Positions 53,839 through 63,810 are shown, counted from the first letter of the stretch. The stretch: 64,000 bases of DNA from Actinomycetes bacterium (GCA_021788115.1 JAJYLA010000006.1:1-64000); one strand, 5' to 3'. The notes: generated from the letters alone by a model not told the origin. Translations and numbers: made by a program.

Positions 53839-54768
53839 TCAGCTGGCGAGCAGGTCGTGGGCGTCGCCGCCGACCAGCTGCCGGCGCAGCTTCACGATGG
53901 CGTCGCGCTCGATCCGGCGCACCCGCTCGGCCGTGAGCTGCAGCGCCTGCCCCACCTCGCCCTGGGTCCGGGGCTCGCCGCGGTCGAGGCCGTAGCGCAG
54001 GCGCAGAACCTGCCGCTCCTCCTCGGAGAGCCGGGAGAGGAAGCGGGCGATCTCCTCGGGGAGCATGCCGCTCGCCACCGCCTCGAAGGGACTCTCCGCC
54101 GAGCGATTCACCACCAGGTCGCCGAGGCTCGTGTCGCCGTCCTCACCGACCGCCACGTCCAGGCTCATCGGGTCGGTGTCGTAGCGGAACAGCTCCGCGA
54201 GGGCCACCTCCGTGGTGGCGAGCGCCTCGGCGAGCTCCGAGAGTGTGGCCGGACGCCCGAGGCGGACCTCCATCTCGCCCTGGAGCCTCCGGGCCCGCCG
54301 GATCTCGTCGCCGACGTGGGCCGGCACCCGCACCGTGTGCGCGGTGTTCTCGACGGCCCGGCCGATCGACTGGCGGATCCACCACGTCGCGTAGGTGGAG
54401 AACTTGAAGCCCTTGCGCCAGTCGAACTTCTCGACGGCGTGGATCAGACCCAGGTTGCCCTCCTGGATCAGGTCGCCCAGGGGAAGCCCGGACCACTGGT
54501 ACTTGCGCGCTACGGACACCACCAGACGTAGGTTGGCGTTGATGAAGTCCCTGGTGGCCTCCTGGGCGGCGCCGACCCGCTTGCGCAGCTCACGCCGCTC
54601 GCTCGCCGAGAGGCGCTCGCCGCTCTCCAGTTGGGCTTCGGCCGCCTGCCCGTCTTGGATAATCTGGCCGAGGCGCATCTCGTCCGCCTTGGTCAGCAGC
54701 GGGAAGCTTCCAGCTTCGTCCAAGTAGAGGCCCAGGAGGTCGGGAGTGTAAGAGGCAGTCTGATTCAT
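53839..54768 (-). CDS. Sigma-70 family RNA polymerase sigma factor (group 2)
   Basis: A 309-residue sigma factor with region 1.2 (DLLGLYLDEAGSFPLLTKAD), 2 (NLRLVVSVARKYQWSGLPLG, KFSTYATWWIRQSIGRAVEN), 3 and 4 (LRYGLDRGEPRTQGEVGQAL, RVRRIERDAIVKLRR). It lacks the long acidic N-terminus of RpoD, so it is a stationary-phase or stress-type paralogue. ATG 54768 lacks a ribosome site; the gene may be leaderless or start elsewhere. It is divergent from the DUF2630 gene. Confidence 0.92.
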   Translation of the reverse strand: MNQTASYTPDLLGLYLDEAGSFPLLTKADEMRLGQIIQDGQAAEAQLESGERLSASERRELRKRVGAAQEATRDFINANLRLVVSVARKYQWSGLPLGDLIQEGNLGLIHAVEKFDWRKGFKFSTYATWWIRQSIGRAVENTAHTVRVPAHVGDEIRRARRLQGEMEVRLGRPATLSELAEALATTEVALAELFRYDTDPMSLDVAVGEDGDTSLGDLVVNRSAESPFEAVASGMLPEEIARFLSRLSEEERQVLRLRYGLDRGEPRTQGEVGQALQLTAERVRRIERDAIVKLRRQLVGGDAHDLLAS

Positions 54769-54862
54769 TGCAAAGTCAAATAACGCCGCGGGGTGCCGCA
54801 TTATGCCGGCCCCGCGCGACTTGCGGATGTGACAACAGGCACATCTTTCCGGGGAGGCCCGT

Positions 54863-55102
54863 GTGAATGACGTGGACATCGTGGAACGTATCGATCTGCT
54901 CGTCGCTGAAGAGCACCGGCTTGAGCGTGAGCACGCCGCCAACCTGACGAGCGAAGAACGCGCACGGCTGGGCGACATCGAGGTGCAGCTGGACCAGTGC
55001 TGGGACCTCCTCCGCCAGCGGCGGGCCCGCCGGGAGGCGGGGCAGGATCCCACCGGGGCGGCGGTGCGCCCTCCCGAGGTGGTCGAGCACTACCAGCAGT
55101 GA
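54863..55102 (+). CDS. DUF2630 family small protein
   Basis: A 79-residue acidic/basic helical protein with IDLLVAEEHRLER and LDQCWDLLRQRRARREAGQD, which match DUF2630, a family seen mainly in actinobacteria with no known role. GTG 54863 follows GGGGAGG. A hairpin at 55149-55170 may terminate it. Confidence 0.88.
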   Translation: MNDVDIVERIDLLVAEEHRLEREHAANLTSEERARLGDIEVQLDQCWDLLRQRRARREAGQDPTGAAVRPPEVVEHYQQ

Positions 55103-55148
55103 GCCCGCCGGCGCGCCCCTGAGCGGCCGGGCCGAGCGGCCAGGGAGT

Positions 55149-55170
55149 GGCCCCCCCGCCGCCGGGGGCC
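55149..55170 (+). terminator. GC-rich hairpin downstream of the DUF2630 gene
   Basis: GGCCCCC (55149-55155) pairs with GGGGGCC (55164-55170). It lies 46 bp after the stop and has no U-tract, so termination activity is uncertain. The rest of 55103-55325 shows no gene. Confidence 0.3.
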
Positions 55171-55325
55171 GCGAGATCCGCGCCTCCCGACGCCGGGAAG
55201 GCCGGGAAGACGGTTCACCTCGCCGAATCGCGGATGGGACTGCCGGGCAGCTCACGATCTTTCCTGTCGGAGAAGGTTTCGGTGGGAGAGGCCCCTGCAC
55301 GCGCCGGCGCCGACCCTCCTCGTGC

Positions 55326-56549
55326 CTACCCGGCGACGCCGGGGTGTATCCCCCAGCGTCGCCGCGCTTGGGCGGCGAGGGCGTCGCGGTGCTCCGGCGC
55401 CGCGACCCGGGCGAGGCGCTCGGCTCGCCCGGCGTCGTCGAGGCCACGCAGGTCGGCGACCCCCTGCTCGGTCACCACCACGTCGACGTCGATGCGCGGC
55501 GTCGACACAACGGCCGGCGCCGCCACGATGCTCGACCGGCCGCCCGCGGCGGAGGGCAGGGCGACGATCGACAGGCCGCCCGGCGAGCGGGAGGCCCCGG
55601 CGCAGAAGTCGGGGTGGCCGCCGGGCCCGGCAACGGCGCGTCCGCCGGCCCATTCGACGTTGACCGAGCCGTCGAGCCCCACCTCGAGCGCAGTGTTGAT
55701 CGCCACGAACCGCTCGACGCGGGAGATGGCGCTGATGTCGTGGATCTGCCTCACGGTCCTCAGCGCCAGCCGCCCGCCGGCGGCCATCCCGCCGAGATCG
55801 GGGCCGCCCCACAGGTACGCCGCCTCGGCCGTCCCAGCGAGCAAGCCCGCCCGCTCCAGGGCCACGAGCTCGTCTGTGACCAGCCCGGAGCGCACCCTGA
55901 CCGGCACCTGAAGGGCGGCCACGACCGACGCTGCGGTGACACCCGGACCCCACTGGATGGTGGCCCCCGGAGGGACGAGGGCCGCTGCGAGCTCCCCGAT
56001 GCGCGCATGAGCGGGGCCGGGCTCGTTGGGGGGAGGGGCGTCGGGCGGCTCGCGGCGGTCGACCACCGCGATGACCCGGCCTTCCACTTCGATCCCGGGC
56101 GCCGGCTCGTGCGCGAGGGCCCCTCCCCGGGCCGGGGCGGGCCACCGCTCGATCACCACGCCGCCGGCGTGGCGGGCGGCGTCGGGCGCCCAGCCCGGGC
56201 TGTGGGCCAGCCGCCACCGCCTCCCGTCCTCGTACGCGGCGACGACTGCCACCGTGGGGCGGAAGCGCCCGGCGAGAAGGCCCGGGACGGCAGAGAGGCG
56301 CACGGCGGCGGACCGGACCTTGCCGGCCTGGACTCCAGCACGCGTGCCGGGACCGGTGAGGAGCGTGGTGACCTCCAGCGCGGTCGTGGCCAGCCACGGC
56401 GGGGTGCGCACCACCCACCCCAGGACCACCTGCGGGTCCTCGAGCCCCACGCGGGCGGCGATCACCGCCGGGTCGGGGAGGGGCCCGCTCGGGCCGTCGG
56501 CCATCACCAGCAGGGGCCGCCCGCCGGCACCCGACCCCGCCGGGTTCAC
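55326..56549 (-). CDS. Acetyl-CoA hydrolase/CoA-transferase family protein
   Basis: A 407-residue protein whose C-terminal half matches the acetyl-CoA hydrolase/4-hydroxybutyrate CoA-transferase pattern: RFVAINTALEVGLDGSVNVE, GGLSIVALPSAAGGRSSIVA and DVVVTEQGVADLRGLDDAGR. The N-terminal half is much diverged, so substrate and even transferase activity are uncertain. GTG 56549 start. It is divergent from the reductase gene. Confidence 0.8.
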   Translation of the reverse strand: MNPAGSGAGGRPLLVMADGPSGPLPDPAVIAARVGLEDPQVVLGWVVRTPPWLATTALEVTTLLTGPGTRAGVQAGKVRSAAVRLSAVPGLLAGRFRPTVAVVAAYEDGRRWRLAHSPGWAPDAARHAGGVVIERWPAPARGGALAHEPAPGIEVEGRVIAVVDRREPPDAPPPNEPGPAHARIGELAAALVPPGATIQWGPGVTAASVVAALQVPVRVRSGLVTDELVALERAGLLAGTAEAAYLWGGPDLGGMAAGGRLALRTVRQIHDISAISRVERFVAINTALEVGLDGSVNVEWAGGRAVAGPGGHPDFCAGASRSPGGLSIVALPSAAGGRSSIVAAPAVVSTPRIDVDVVVTEQGVADLRGLDDAGRAERLARVAAPEHRDALAAQARRRWGIHPGVAG

Positions 56550-56722
56550 CGGCGCCGGCCTCGCCGCAGCATCACCGCCGGCGACGCCACCACGGCACGA
56601 GAGGCGAGGACGGTGCCGGCCGGGGTCGCACGGGTGAACGGTAGCCGCCTGCCCGCCACCGCCTGCGGCGCCTCACCGGTCCGGCGCGGGCGCCGCCGGA
56701 TCTGCTACGAACGGGGCTGACT

Positions 56723-57736
56723 ATGCGAAACCGCCAGATCCTGTACGTCCACCGGCCGGAGGAAAGGCTGTCCGTCGACGACTTCGAGCTCGTCGAGGGC
56801 GCCGTCGGCCAGCCGGGCCCGGGCCAGGTGCTCTGCCGCACGATCCTCTTGTCCGTCGACCCCGCCAACCGGGCGTGGATGCAGGGTCGCACCTATCGCG
56901 ACCAGCTCGCCGAGGGTGACGTCATGGCGGGCTTCACGCTCAGCGAGGTCGTGGCCGACAACGGAACGAACATCCCGGTCGGCTCGGTCGTCGCCTGTGC
57001 GGCGGGATGGCAGGAGTACGCCGTCCTCCACGCCCGCGAGGTCAGCGTCGTGCCGGTCCTCGGCCCGCTGACCCACCACGTGAGCGCTCTCGGCATCACG
57101 GGCCTCGCGGCCTACTTCGGCCTCCTGCGGGTGGGTGGCGTCAAAGGCGGCGAGACGGTGCTCGTGTCGGCGGCCGCCGGCGCCACCGGCAGCGTCGCCG
57201 GCCAGATCGCCCGGCTCAAGGGTTGCCGGGTCGTGGGGATCGCCGGCTCGGACCGCAAGTGCCGGCTGCTCCTCGACGAGCTCGGCTTCGACGCGGCGGT
57301 CGACCACCGCAGCGCCGGCTTCGCCGACGACCTGCGCCGGGCCTGCCCCGACGGGGTCGACGTCTACTTCGACAACGTCGGGGGGGCGACGCTCGATCTG
57401 GCGCTGCGCCTCCTCAAGCAGCACGGCCGGGTCGTGTGCTGCGGCGCCGTCTCGCAGTACGACACCGGCGACCCTGCTTCCGTGGAGGGGGTGCGCGGGG
57501 TGCCGGGGCTGGTCGTGACCAAGCGGCTCCGCCTGGAAGGCTTCATCGTCAGCGACTTCGCGGGCGACTGGCCGGTGGCGGTGCGCGACCTAGCCGGCTG
57601 GGTCGCCTCCGGGGACATCACGGTGCTCGAGGAGGTCGTGGAAGGACTCGAGACCGCACCGCAAGCCCTGGTGGGGCTCCTGGCCGGCGACAACATCGGC
57701 AAGCGCATGGTCCGCGTCGGACCGGACCCGGTCTGA
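56723..57736 (+). CDS. NADP-dependent zinc-free MDR oxidoreductase
   Basis: A 337-residue medium-chain reductase of the leukotriene B4 dehydrogenase/CurA type. Motifs are SVDPANRAWMQGRTYRDQLA, VLVSAAAGATGSVAGQIARL (nucleotide-binding AxxGxxG) and VDVYFDNVGGATLDLALRLL. No zinc-binding cysteines. Probably reduces an enone or related double bond. Nine bases separate it from the LLM gene, so the two are probably co-transcribed. Confidence 0.9.
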   Translation: MRNRQILYVHRPEERLSVDDFELVEGAVGQPGPGQVLCRTILLSVDPANRAWMQGRTYRDQLAEGDVMAGFTLSEVVADNGTNIPVGSVVACAAGWQEYAVLHAREVSVVPVLGPLTHHVSALGITGLAAYFGLLRVGGVKGGETVLVSAAAGATGSVAGQIARLKGCRVVGIAGSDRKCRLLLDELGFDAAVDHRSAGFADDLRRACPDGVDVYFDNVGGATLDLALRLLKQHGRVVCCGAVSQYDTGDPASVEGVRGVPGLVVTKRLRLEGFIVSDFAGDWPVAVRDLAGWVASGDITVLEEVVEGLETAPQALVGLLAGDNIGKRMVRVGPDPV

Positions 57737-57745
57737 GGGCCCGCG

Positions 57746-58780
57746 ATGCGCTTCGACCTCATGGTCCCACCCGCCACCTGGGCCCAGACGGCCCGGCTCG
57801 CCCGCGACGTGGAGGCTGCCGGGTTCTCGGGTCTGGTGTTCACCGAGACGACCCAGGCGCCGTGGATGTCGCTCGCGGCTGCAGCCGCTGCCGCCCCGAC
57901 GCTCGAGCTCGCCACCGGCATCGCCGTCGCCTTTCCCCGCAGCCCGATGGTGACGGCGGGCATGGCCTGGGAGCTCGCGGACAACACCGGCGGGCGCTTC
58001 CGCCTCGGGCTGGGCAGCCAGGTGCGGGCGCACGTCGAACGGCGCTACAGCGCCGCCTTCGACCCCCCGGGGCCCCGCATGCGCGACTACATCCGCGCGG
58101 TCAAGGCGTGCTGGCGGGCCTTTCGCGGCGAGGGGCCGCTCGACCACGACGGCCCCTACTACACCCTGTCGCTCCTGCCGGCGGCGTGGGCACCCCGGCC
58201 GCACCCCTACGGGGATATCAAGGTGGACGTGTCCGCGGTGTCGCCGTGGATGTGCGCCATGGCCGGCGAAGTGGCCGACGGCATCCACGTCCATCCGCTC
58301 CACTCGCTCCCCTATATCCGCAACCGGCTCCTCCCCGCCGTCGCCGAGGGCGCGGCGCGGGCCGGCCGGCCGCCCCAGGAGGTCGACCTCATCATCCCGG
58401 TGTTCGCCGTCCCCGGCGACACGCCGGAGGAGCAGGCCCCGCCGGCCCAGCGCGCCCGCGCCCAGATCGCCTTCTACGGGTCGACCAAGAACTACGCCTT
58501 CCAGTTCGACGACCTCGGCTTCGAGGGCACCTCCGCCCGCCTCAACGAGCGGCTCAAGGCCGGCGACACGGCGGGGATGGCCGCGATCATCACCGACGAT
58601 ATGCTCGGGTACTACGCCGTGACCGCCCGATGGGACGACATGGCGGACGCCCTCGTGGCCCGCTACCGGGGGGTCGCCGCCCGGCTGGTGATGTACGTGG
58701 CACCCGAGTCGATCACAGCCGGCCCCCGCGCCCTCGCGCGGTGGGGGGAGATCGCCCGGGCCGTGACCGCGGCGCGCTGA
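57746..58780 (+). CDS. LLM-class F420-dependent oxidoreductase-like protein
   Basis: A 344-residue luciferase-like TIM-barrel protein: MRFDLMVPPATWAQTARLAR, EAAGFSGLVFTETTQAPW, LELATGIAVAFPRSPMVTAG and NTGGRFRLGLGSQVRAHVER. This set resembles the actinobacterial F420-dependent subgroup more than flavin monooxygenases. It forms an operon with the MDR reductase; substrate unknown. Confidence 0.9.
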   Translation: MRFDLMVPPATWAQTARLARDVEAAGFSGLVFTETTQAPWMSLAAAAAAAPTLELATGIAVAFPRSPMVTAGMAWELADNTGGRFRLGLGSQVRAHVERRYSAAFDPPGPRMRDYIRAVKACWRAFRGEGPLDHDGPYYTLSLLPAAWAPRPHPYGDIKVDVSAVSPWMCAMAGEVADGIHVHPLHSLPYIRNRLLPAVAEGAARAGRPPQEVDLIIPVFAVPGDTPEEQAPPAQRARAQIAFYGSTKNYAFQFDDLGFEGTSARLNERLKAGDTAGMAAIITDDMLGYYAVTARWDDMADALVARYRGVAARLVMYVAPESITAGPRALARWGEIARAVTAAR

Positions 58781-58881
58781 GCGCCGGCGGGCGCGGCGGC
58801 CCGCGGCCCGATGGGACCTCGCGGCGGATCTCCGGTAGCGTGGGCACCGAGCCTCGTCGCAGCGCCGGAGGAAAAGCCGTC

Positions 58882-59268
58882 TTGCAGACCGCTGTCGAAA
58901 CCCGACCCCAACCCGCTTTCGAGATCGCGGTGCGCCGCGTGCTGCGCGTCCCCCCCGGACCCCGCAGGGCGACCGCCGATCAGGCGCACCGCCTCTTCAG
59001 CGCCTCGATCGCCCTGTCGGCGCTCCGGTGCACGCTCAGCTACGTGGTCCTGCCGATCATCGCCCCGCTGGTCGGAACCACGGCGACTTCCAGCGCCGCG
59101 GTCGGCATTCCGGTCAGCATCCTGGCCCTCGTGTTCGACGTGCGGGCGATCCGCCGGTTCTGGCTCGCCGACCACCCCTGGCGGTGGCGGATGACCGTGC
59201 TCTACGTCGTGGTCATCGCCCTGGTCCTGGCGCTGCTCGGGATCGACCTGGCGCGCGCCGCCTCGTAG
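58882..59268 (+). CDS. Small membrane protein of unknown function
   Basis: A 128-residue protein starting at TTG 58882 (GGAGGA 9-10 nt upstream). Three hydrophobic segments are visible: SALRCTLSYVVLPIIAPLVG, AVGIPVSILALVFDV and MTVLYVVVIALVLALLGIDL. I do not recognise the family. It precedes the antiporter operon but is separated from it by 228 bp that hold an A-tract (59292-59304) and no gene. Confidence 0.7.
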   Translation: MQTAVETRPQPAFEIAVRRVLRVPPGPRRATADQAHRLFSASIALSALRCTLSYVVLPIIAPLVGTTATSSAAVGIPVSILALVFDVRAIRRFWLADHPWRWRMTVLYVVVIALVLALLGIDLARAAS

Positions 59269-59496
59269 CCACCCGGCGCTCCCTTTTTCCCGGAAAAAAA
59301 AGAGGCCGCGGCATCGCAGCGGGCCACCCCGGCCGAGGTACGCCGGGTGACCCGCCGGCCGTACCCGCCGGTCGCCGCGCGCGCCGGCCCGGAGACGGGC
59401 GGCAGGAGGTTGACCGCGTCGAGGTTGGGGTAGGAGGTGGCCGCAGGATTCCGAACAGCCGCGCAACAGCAGCGGCGAAGCCGTATGGAGGGCCCG

Positions 59497-59973
59497 ATGT
59501 CGCAGCGGGCGACCCGCATCGTCGAGGTGGTCGTGTGGTGGGGGCTCTGCCTGGGCGTGTGGCTGATCTCCCTGTCGGCAATCTCGCTGCCCGAGCTGGT
59601 GGTCGCTGTGCTCGCGTCGTTTCCCTGTGCGGTTCTGGCCGTCGCGGGCCGCCACGCGGCAGGGAACACCTGGCGGTTCCGCGCCCGCGCCTTCGCACCG
59701 GCCGCCTTGCTGCCCGTCGCGATCGTGTCGGACACCGCCAGGGTTCTGGCCTCGGCGCTACCGGGGCGCCGGCGCGCCGGGGAGTTCACCGACGTGCACG
59801 TCGAGGGAGGCGCCGGAAAGGGGCCGGCGCCGGACGGGCGGCGGGCCGTGGCCACCCTGCTCGTGACCCTCACGCCGGGGAGCTTCGTCGCCGACATCCA
59901 CGACGACGGCACGGCGAGGGTGCACGTCCTCACCGAGCGGGGCCCCCGCATGGAACGGATCGCCACCCGGTGA
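59497..59973 (+). CDS. mrpE: Mrp-type Na+(K+)/H+ antiporter subunit E
   Basis: A 158-residue MrpE/MnhE protein with two N-terminal helices (VVVWWGLCLGVWLISLS, ELVVAVLASFPCAVLAVAG) and the cytoplasmic ATLLVTLTPGSFVADIHDDG motif typical of the family. ATG 59497 follows GGAGGGCCCG. First gene of a seven-gene overlapping operon. Confidence 0.88.
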   Translation: MSQRATRIVEVVVWWGLCLGVWLISLSAISLPELVVAVLASFPCAVLAVAGRHAAGNTWRFRARAFAPAALLPVAIVSDTARVLASALPGRRRAGEFTDVHVEGGAGKGPAPDGRRAVATLLVTLTPGSFVADIHDDGTARVHVLTERGPRMERIATR

Positions 59974-60239
59974 CCGCCTACGAGATCTGCCTGCTCGCCC
60001 TCCTCGTCGGAGGCCTCGGACCGAGCCTGGCGATCGCAGCGCGCGGAGAGGCCATCGACCGGCTCGTGGGCCTCGACCTGGGCGCGGCGGTGATCACGGT
60101 CGCCCTGATCCTCTTCAGCCGGGTGGGGCCGGGCCAGTCCTACGACCTCATCGTGCCGCTGGTGCTGGTGCTCCTGTCGTTCGCGGGCACGCTCGTGTTC
60201 ACGCGGCTGTTGAGCCCGGACCCCGGGAGCGAACGGTGA
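59970..60239 (+). CDS. mrpF: Mrp-type antiporter subunit F
   Basis: An 89-residue, three-helix protein (ICLLALLVGGLGPSLAIA, DRLVGLDLGAAVITVALILF, IVPLVLVLLSFAGTLVFTRL) of the MrpF/MnhF family. GTG 59970 and its stop both lie in GTGA overlaps with neighbours. Confidence 0.86.
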   Translation: MTAYEICLLALLVGGLGPSLAIAARGEAIDRLVGLDLGAAVITVALILFSRVGPGQSYDLIVPLVLVLLSFAGTLVFTRLLSPDPGSER

Positions 60240-60544
60240 CCGCCGGCCACGTGGCGTCGGTGGTCCTCGTCGTGGCGGGCACGGTCGTGATCGTCGCCGC
60301 CTCGATCGCGGCGCTCCTCGCGCCGGACAAGTACGCCCGCCTCCATTACGTCACCCCGGTCACTTCGCTCGGCGCCCCCCTCCTGGGCGTCGGCCTGTCC
60401 GTCGGCGCGGGCCTCGGCCTCACCACGGCCTCCATCCTCCTGCCCGTGGGCCTTCTCTTCTTCTCGAGCCCCATCCTGTCCGCCGCCATCGGACGCGCCG
60501 CGACGCAGCGCGAAGGCCGGGGCCGCCCGGAGCCGCCCGAATGA
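60236..60544 (+). CDS. mrpG: Mrp-type antiporter subunit G
   Basis: A 102-residue, three-helix MrpG/MnhG protein; ALLAPDKYARLHYVTPVTSL is the family motif after TM1. It overlaps mrpF by GTGA and the next gene by ATGA. Confidence 0.9.
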   Translation: MTAGHVASVVLVVAGTVVIVAASIAALLAPDKYARLHYVTPVTSLGAPLLGVGLSVGAGLGLTTASILLPVGLLFFSSPILSAAIGRAATQREGRGRPEPPE

Positions 60545-60777
60545 CGATCATCGTCGCCGCCGCCCTCACCCTCGTCGCCGTGGCGGGCACCGCCGTCGTG
60601 GTGGCGGGCAGGCCGGACCGTCAGGCGGTCACCCTCTCGTTGTTCGGGCTCCTCCTCGCGGTCCTGTTCATGGCTCTCCAGGCACCCGACGTGGCCCTGA
60701 GCCAGATCGGGGTGGGGACGGCGATCGTGCCCCTCATGGTGATGCTCGCGGTCCGCAAGGTGCACCAGCGGAGATGA
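60541..60777 (+). CDS. DUF4040/MbhD-like antiporter subunit
   Basis: A 78-residue protein with three hydrophobic segments. FMALQAPDVALSQIGVGTAI is the DUF4040/MbhD motif, which in canonical Mrp systems is part of the C-terminal extension of MrpA. Here it is a free-standing gene, as in membrane-bound hydrogenase and sulfane reductase complexes of archaea. Confidence 0.86.
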   Translation: MTIIVAAALTLVAVAGTAVVVAGRPDRQAVTLSLFGLLLAVLFMALQAPDVALSQIGVGTAIVPLMVMLAVRKVHQRR

Positions 60778-61520
60778 ACCGGACGGCGCGTACCGTGATG
60801 TTCCTCGTAGCTGGCGGCGGGGTCGCCGTGCTCGCGGTGCTGGCGGTGCTGCGCATGCCGGCGTTCGGCGGGAGCCACCACCCGTATCGCGACCACGCGG
60901 TGCGCGCCAGCGTCTCCCACGCCACCTCCAACGTCGTGGCCAGCATCAACTTCGACCAGAGGGGCATGGACACCCTGGGGGAGGAAACGATTCTCCTGGC
61001 GAGCGTCGTCGGGGTGAGCGTGCTGCTGCGCCCCGCCGAGGACGAGTCGAAATCGGAGCACCTCGGCAGCGGCCGCGTCCTCGACGCCACCAGGCTGGGC
61101 GGCTACGTGCTTCTGCCGGTGACCCTCGTCGTCGGCTTCGACGTCGTCGCCCAGGGCCACCTCACGCCGGGGGGAGGCTTCCAGGGTGGCGTGGTACTCG
61201 GCACGGGGATGCACCTTCTCTACGTCGCCGGCCGCTACCAGGCCCTGGAACGCCTGCGCCCGGTTTCCGCGTTCGAATGGGGGGAGGCTTTCGGTGCGGC
61301 AGCGTTCGCCTGCCTCGGCATCTCCAGCCTCCTCGTGACGGGAGCCTTCCTGGCGAACGTGATCCCCTGGGGAACGTTCGGGGGCCTCCTCTCGGCGGGC
61401 ACGGTGCCCGTGCTCAACGGCGCGGTCGGCGTCGAGGTCGCGTCCGGGGTGATGGTCCTGCTGGCGAAGTTCTTGGAGCAGGCCATCTTCGTCCGAAGCG
61501 GCGAAGGGGGCACAAGGTGA
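60774..61520 (+). CDS. mrpB: MrpB/MnhB antiporter subunit with N-terminal MbhE-like region
   Basis: A 248-residue protein. The first 85 residues ([39 protein letters not shown]) correspond to the MbhE-like piece usually at the end of MrpA. The rest is Mrp[41 protein letters not shown]. The fusion, with the separate DUF4040 gene upstream, divides the MrpA C-terminus between two genes. Confidence 0.87.
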   Translation: MNRTARTVMFLVAGGGVAVLAVLAVLRMPAFGGSHHPYRDHAVRASVSHATSNVVASINFDQRGMDTLGEETILLASVVGVSVLLRPAEDESKSEHLGSGRVLDATRLGGYVLLPVTLVVGFDVVAQGHLTPGGGFQGGVVLGTGMHLLYVAGRYQALERLRPVSAFEWGEAFGAAAFACLGISSLLVTGAFLANVIPWGTFGGLLSAGTVPVLNGAVGVEVASGVMVLLAKFLEQAIFVRSGEGGTR

Positions 61521-61867
61521 ACATCTACGCCTACCTGGTGGCCTTCTGGCTCATCGTCGCAGGCTCGGCGGGGATCGTCCGCAGCCGCAACCTGATCCAC
61601 TCGGTGGTGTGCCTCTCCGTCGCCCAGGCAGGCACGTACGTGCTGCTGCTCGCTGTCGGCTTCCAGAGCAAGGCGTCGCCGCCCGTGTTCGGCTCGCCGC
61701 CGAGCAAGCCGTCGCTCTCGGTCACCGATCCCGTCGTCCAGGCCATGACCCTCACCGACGTCGTGGTCTCCGCGACGGTGACGGCGCTGCTGCTGGCCAT
61801 CGCTATTCAGATCCACAAGCGCCACGGGACGGTGGACCCCGACGAGCTCCGGGCGCTGCGCGGCTGA
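61517..61867 (+). CDS. mrpC: Mrp-type antiporter subunit C (NuoK-like)
   Basis: A 116-residue, three-helix NuoK/MrpC protein: [20 protein letters not shown] and [20 protein letters not shown] are conserved. GTG 61517 overlaps mrpB (GTGA). It would line the ion path with the D subunit. Confidence 0.89.
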   Translation: MNIYAYLVAFWLIVAGSAGIVRSRNLIHSVVCLSVAQAGTYVLLLAVGFQSKASPPVFGSPPSKPSLSVTDPVVQAMTLTDVVVSATVTALLLAIAIQIHKRHGTVDPDELRALRG

Positions 61868-61884
61868 GGGCTCGAGCACCTGAC

Positions 61885-63720
61885 GTGCTGATCTTCGACA
61901 AGGGAGTCGCCTGGCTGCCACCGGTGGATGTGGCCGCGTGCATCATCGGCGCAGCCCTCTTGATCGCCGGCGGCAAGTTCCTGCCCCGCTGGGTGGCCGA
62001 CCTGACCGCCACCGCCGTCGCAGGGGTCGCCACGGTCCTGTCGTCGATCGTGCTGGCGCACGCCGCGGCGGGCCGGGTCGTCACCTGGATCGCCCGGTGG
62101 CAGCCGAAGCACGGGTTCAGCGTCGGCATCGTCTTCCAGTCCGATCCCGTCGGCGCCGGCATCGCCATGCTCGCCGCGGCGTTGACGACCTGCGCGCTGC
62201 TCTACAGCTGGCGCTACTTCGACTCGGTCGAGGCGCACTACCACGCCCTGCTCCTGCTCTTCCTCGCCGGCATGGAGGGATTCGCCCTCACCGGCGACCT
62301 GTTCGACATGTTCGTCTTCTTCGAGCTGATGGGCGCCTCCGCGTACGCGCTCACGGGGATGAAGGTGGAGGACGCCACCGCCCTGCAGGGCTCGCTCAAC
62401 TTCGGGATCATCAACAGCCTCGGCGCCTACCTGTCCCTCGCCGGCATCGCGCTGCTCTACGCCCGCACCGGCAACCTGGGGCTCGCGCAACTCGGGCAGG
62501 CGCTCGCGCACCACCGCGTCGACGCCCTGGTGGTCGCGGCGTTCGTGCTCGTCCTCACCGGCCTTCTCGTCAAGGCGGCCGCCGTCCCGTTCCACTTCTG
62601 GCTCGCCGACGCGCACGCGGTGGCGCCCGCCCCGGTGTGCGTCCTCTTCTCCGGGGTGATGGTGCCGCTGGGCGTCTACGGGGCGCTGCGGGTGTACTGG
62701 GTGGTGTTCGCGCGGGTGCTGCCCGCCGGCGACGTCCGCCGCGCGCTCCTGGTGATGGGCGTGGCCACCGCCGTGGTCGGGGCCGTCATGTCCGTCGGCC
62801 AGCGGCACATCAAGCGCCTGCTCGCCTACTCGACGATCGCGCACGTCGGCCTCTTCCTCTGCGGTCTGGGGCTGCTGACCGGGAGCGGGACCGCCGGCGC
62901 GCTGCTGTACGTCGCCGGTCACGCCGGCGCCAAGGCGGCGCTCTTCCTCCTCGCGGGGCTGCTTCTCAACCGCTACGAGTCGGTCGACGAGCACCACCTT
63001 CACGGCCGCGCCCGCAACGCCCCGCTGATGGCGTGGCTGTGGGTCGTGGCGTCCCTGGCACTGGCCGGCCTGCCTCCCTTCGGGACGGGGCTCGGCAAGG
63101 CGATCTCCGAGGAGGCCGCCCGCGACAGCGGCTACGTGTACCTGGTCGCCGTCTTCGTGCTCGTCTCCGCCGTGACCGGCGGGGCAGCGCTGCGCGTCGC
63201 CGGCCGGGTCTTCTTCGGACTGGGGCCGCCGCCGCAGGAGGATCCCGGCGATGAGTCGACCGGTGAGGAGAAGAGCGAGGCGCACATCTCCGGCGTGCCG
63301 ACCACGATGCTGGTGCCCATCGTGGTCCTGCTGCTCGGCGCGCTGCTCGACGGGGTGCTGCCGTCGGTGCGGGCGGCGGCCGAGCACGCCGCCGCCTACT
63401 TCACCCAGCCGGGCGGCTACGCCCGGGCGGCCCTCGACGGCGTCGGCACGCCGGCGCCGGCCCCCCGGAAACCCAACTGGACCGGCCCGGGCCTCGGGCT
63501 CGGGTTCCTGTCCGCGGCCCTCGCCGTGGGCGTGGCGGCCCTGGGGGTCTACGCGCGGCCGATCGCCAGGCGTGCGGGGATCGTCGCCCGCGCCGGGTCA
63601 CGGGCCTTCTCCGTCCTGCGGGCCCTGCACTCCGGGCACGTCGGCGACTACGTGGCGTGGCTCATGGCGGGAGTCGCCACCCTCGCGGCGCTGGTGGGAT
63701 TGCCCCTCATCCGTCCTTGA
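61885..63720 (+). CDS. mrpD: Mrp-type antiporter subunit D (proton-translocating, NuoN/NuoM-like)
   Basis: A 611-residue membrane protein with about 14-16 helices. The core has [20 protein letters not shown] with the essential TM5 glutamate, [20 protein letters not shown] with the TM7 lysine, and [20 protein letters not shown], all typical of complex I-type antiporter subunits. GTG 61885 chosen ([14 protein letters not shown]). No MrpA-type subunit precedes or follows within the window. Confidence 0.9.
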   Translation: MLIFDKGVAWLPPVDVAACIIGAALLIAGGKFLPRWVADLTATAVAGVATVLSSIVLAHAAAGRVVTWIARWQPKHGFSVGIVFQSDPVGAGIAMLAAALTTCALLYSWRYFDSVEAHYHALLLLFLAGMEGFALTGDLFDMFVFFELMGASAYALTGMKVEDATALQGSLNFGIINSLGAYLSLAGIALLYARTGNLGLAQLGQALAHHRVDALVVAAFVLVLTGLLVKAAAVPFHFWLADAHAVAPAPVCVLFSGVMVPLGVYGALRVYWVVFARVLPAGDVRRALLVMGVATAVVGAVMSVGQRHIKRLLAYSTIAHVGLFLCGLGLLTGSGTAGALLYVAGHAGAKAALFLLAGLLLNRYESVDEHHLHGRARNAPLMAWLWVVASLALAGLPPFGTGLGKAISEEAARDSGYVYLVAVFVLVSAVTGGAALRVAGRVFFGLGPPPQEDPGDESTGEEKSEAHISGVPTTMLVPIVVLLLGALLDGVLPSVRAAAEHAAAYFTQPGGYARAALDGVGTPAPAPRKPNWTGPGLGLGFLSAALAVGVAALGVYARPIARRAGIVARAGSRAFSVLRALHSGHVGDYVAWLMAGVATLAALVGLPLIRP

Positions 63721-63810
63721 GGGCACATGACCCGCCGCGTGGAGGGGTGAGACGCCCCGGGGCGGTCGACCGGGGATGCGGGAGGCTCGCGCTGCCTTTG
63801 CGGGCGCCGG

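Noticed and set aside
59292-59304. TTTTTCC-C-GGAAAAA region as a terminator after the small membrane protein
   Set aside because: The loop would be a single base, so no stable hairpin forms.
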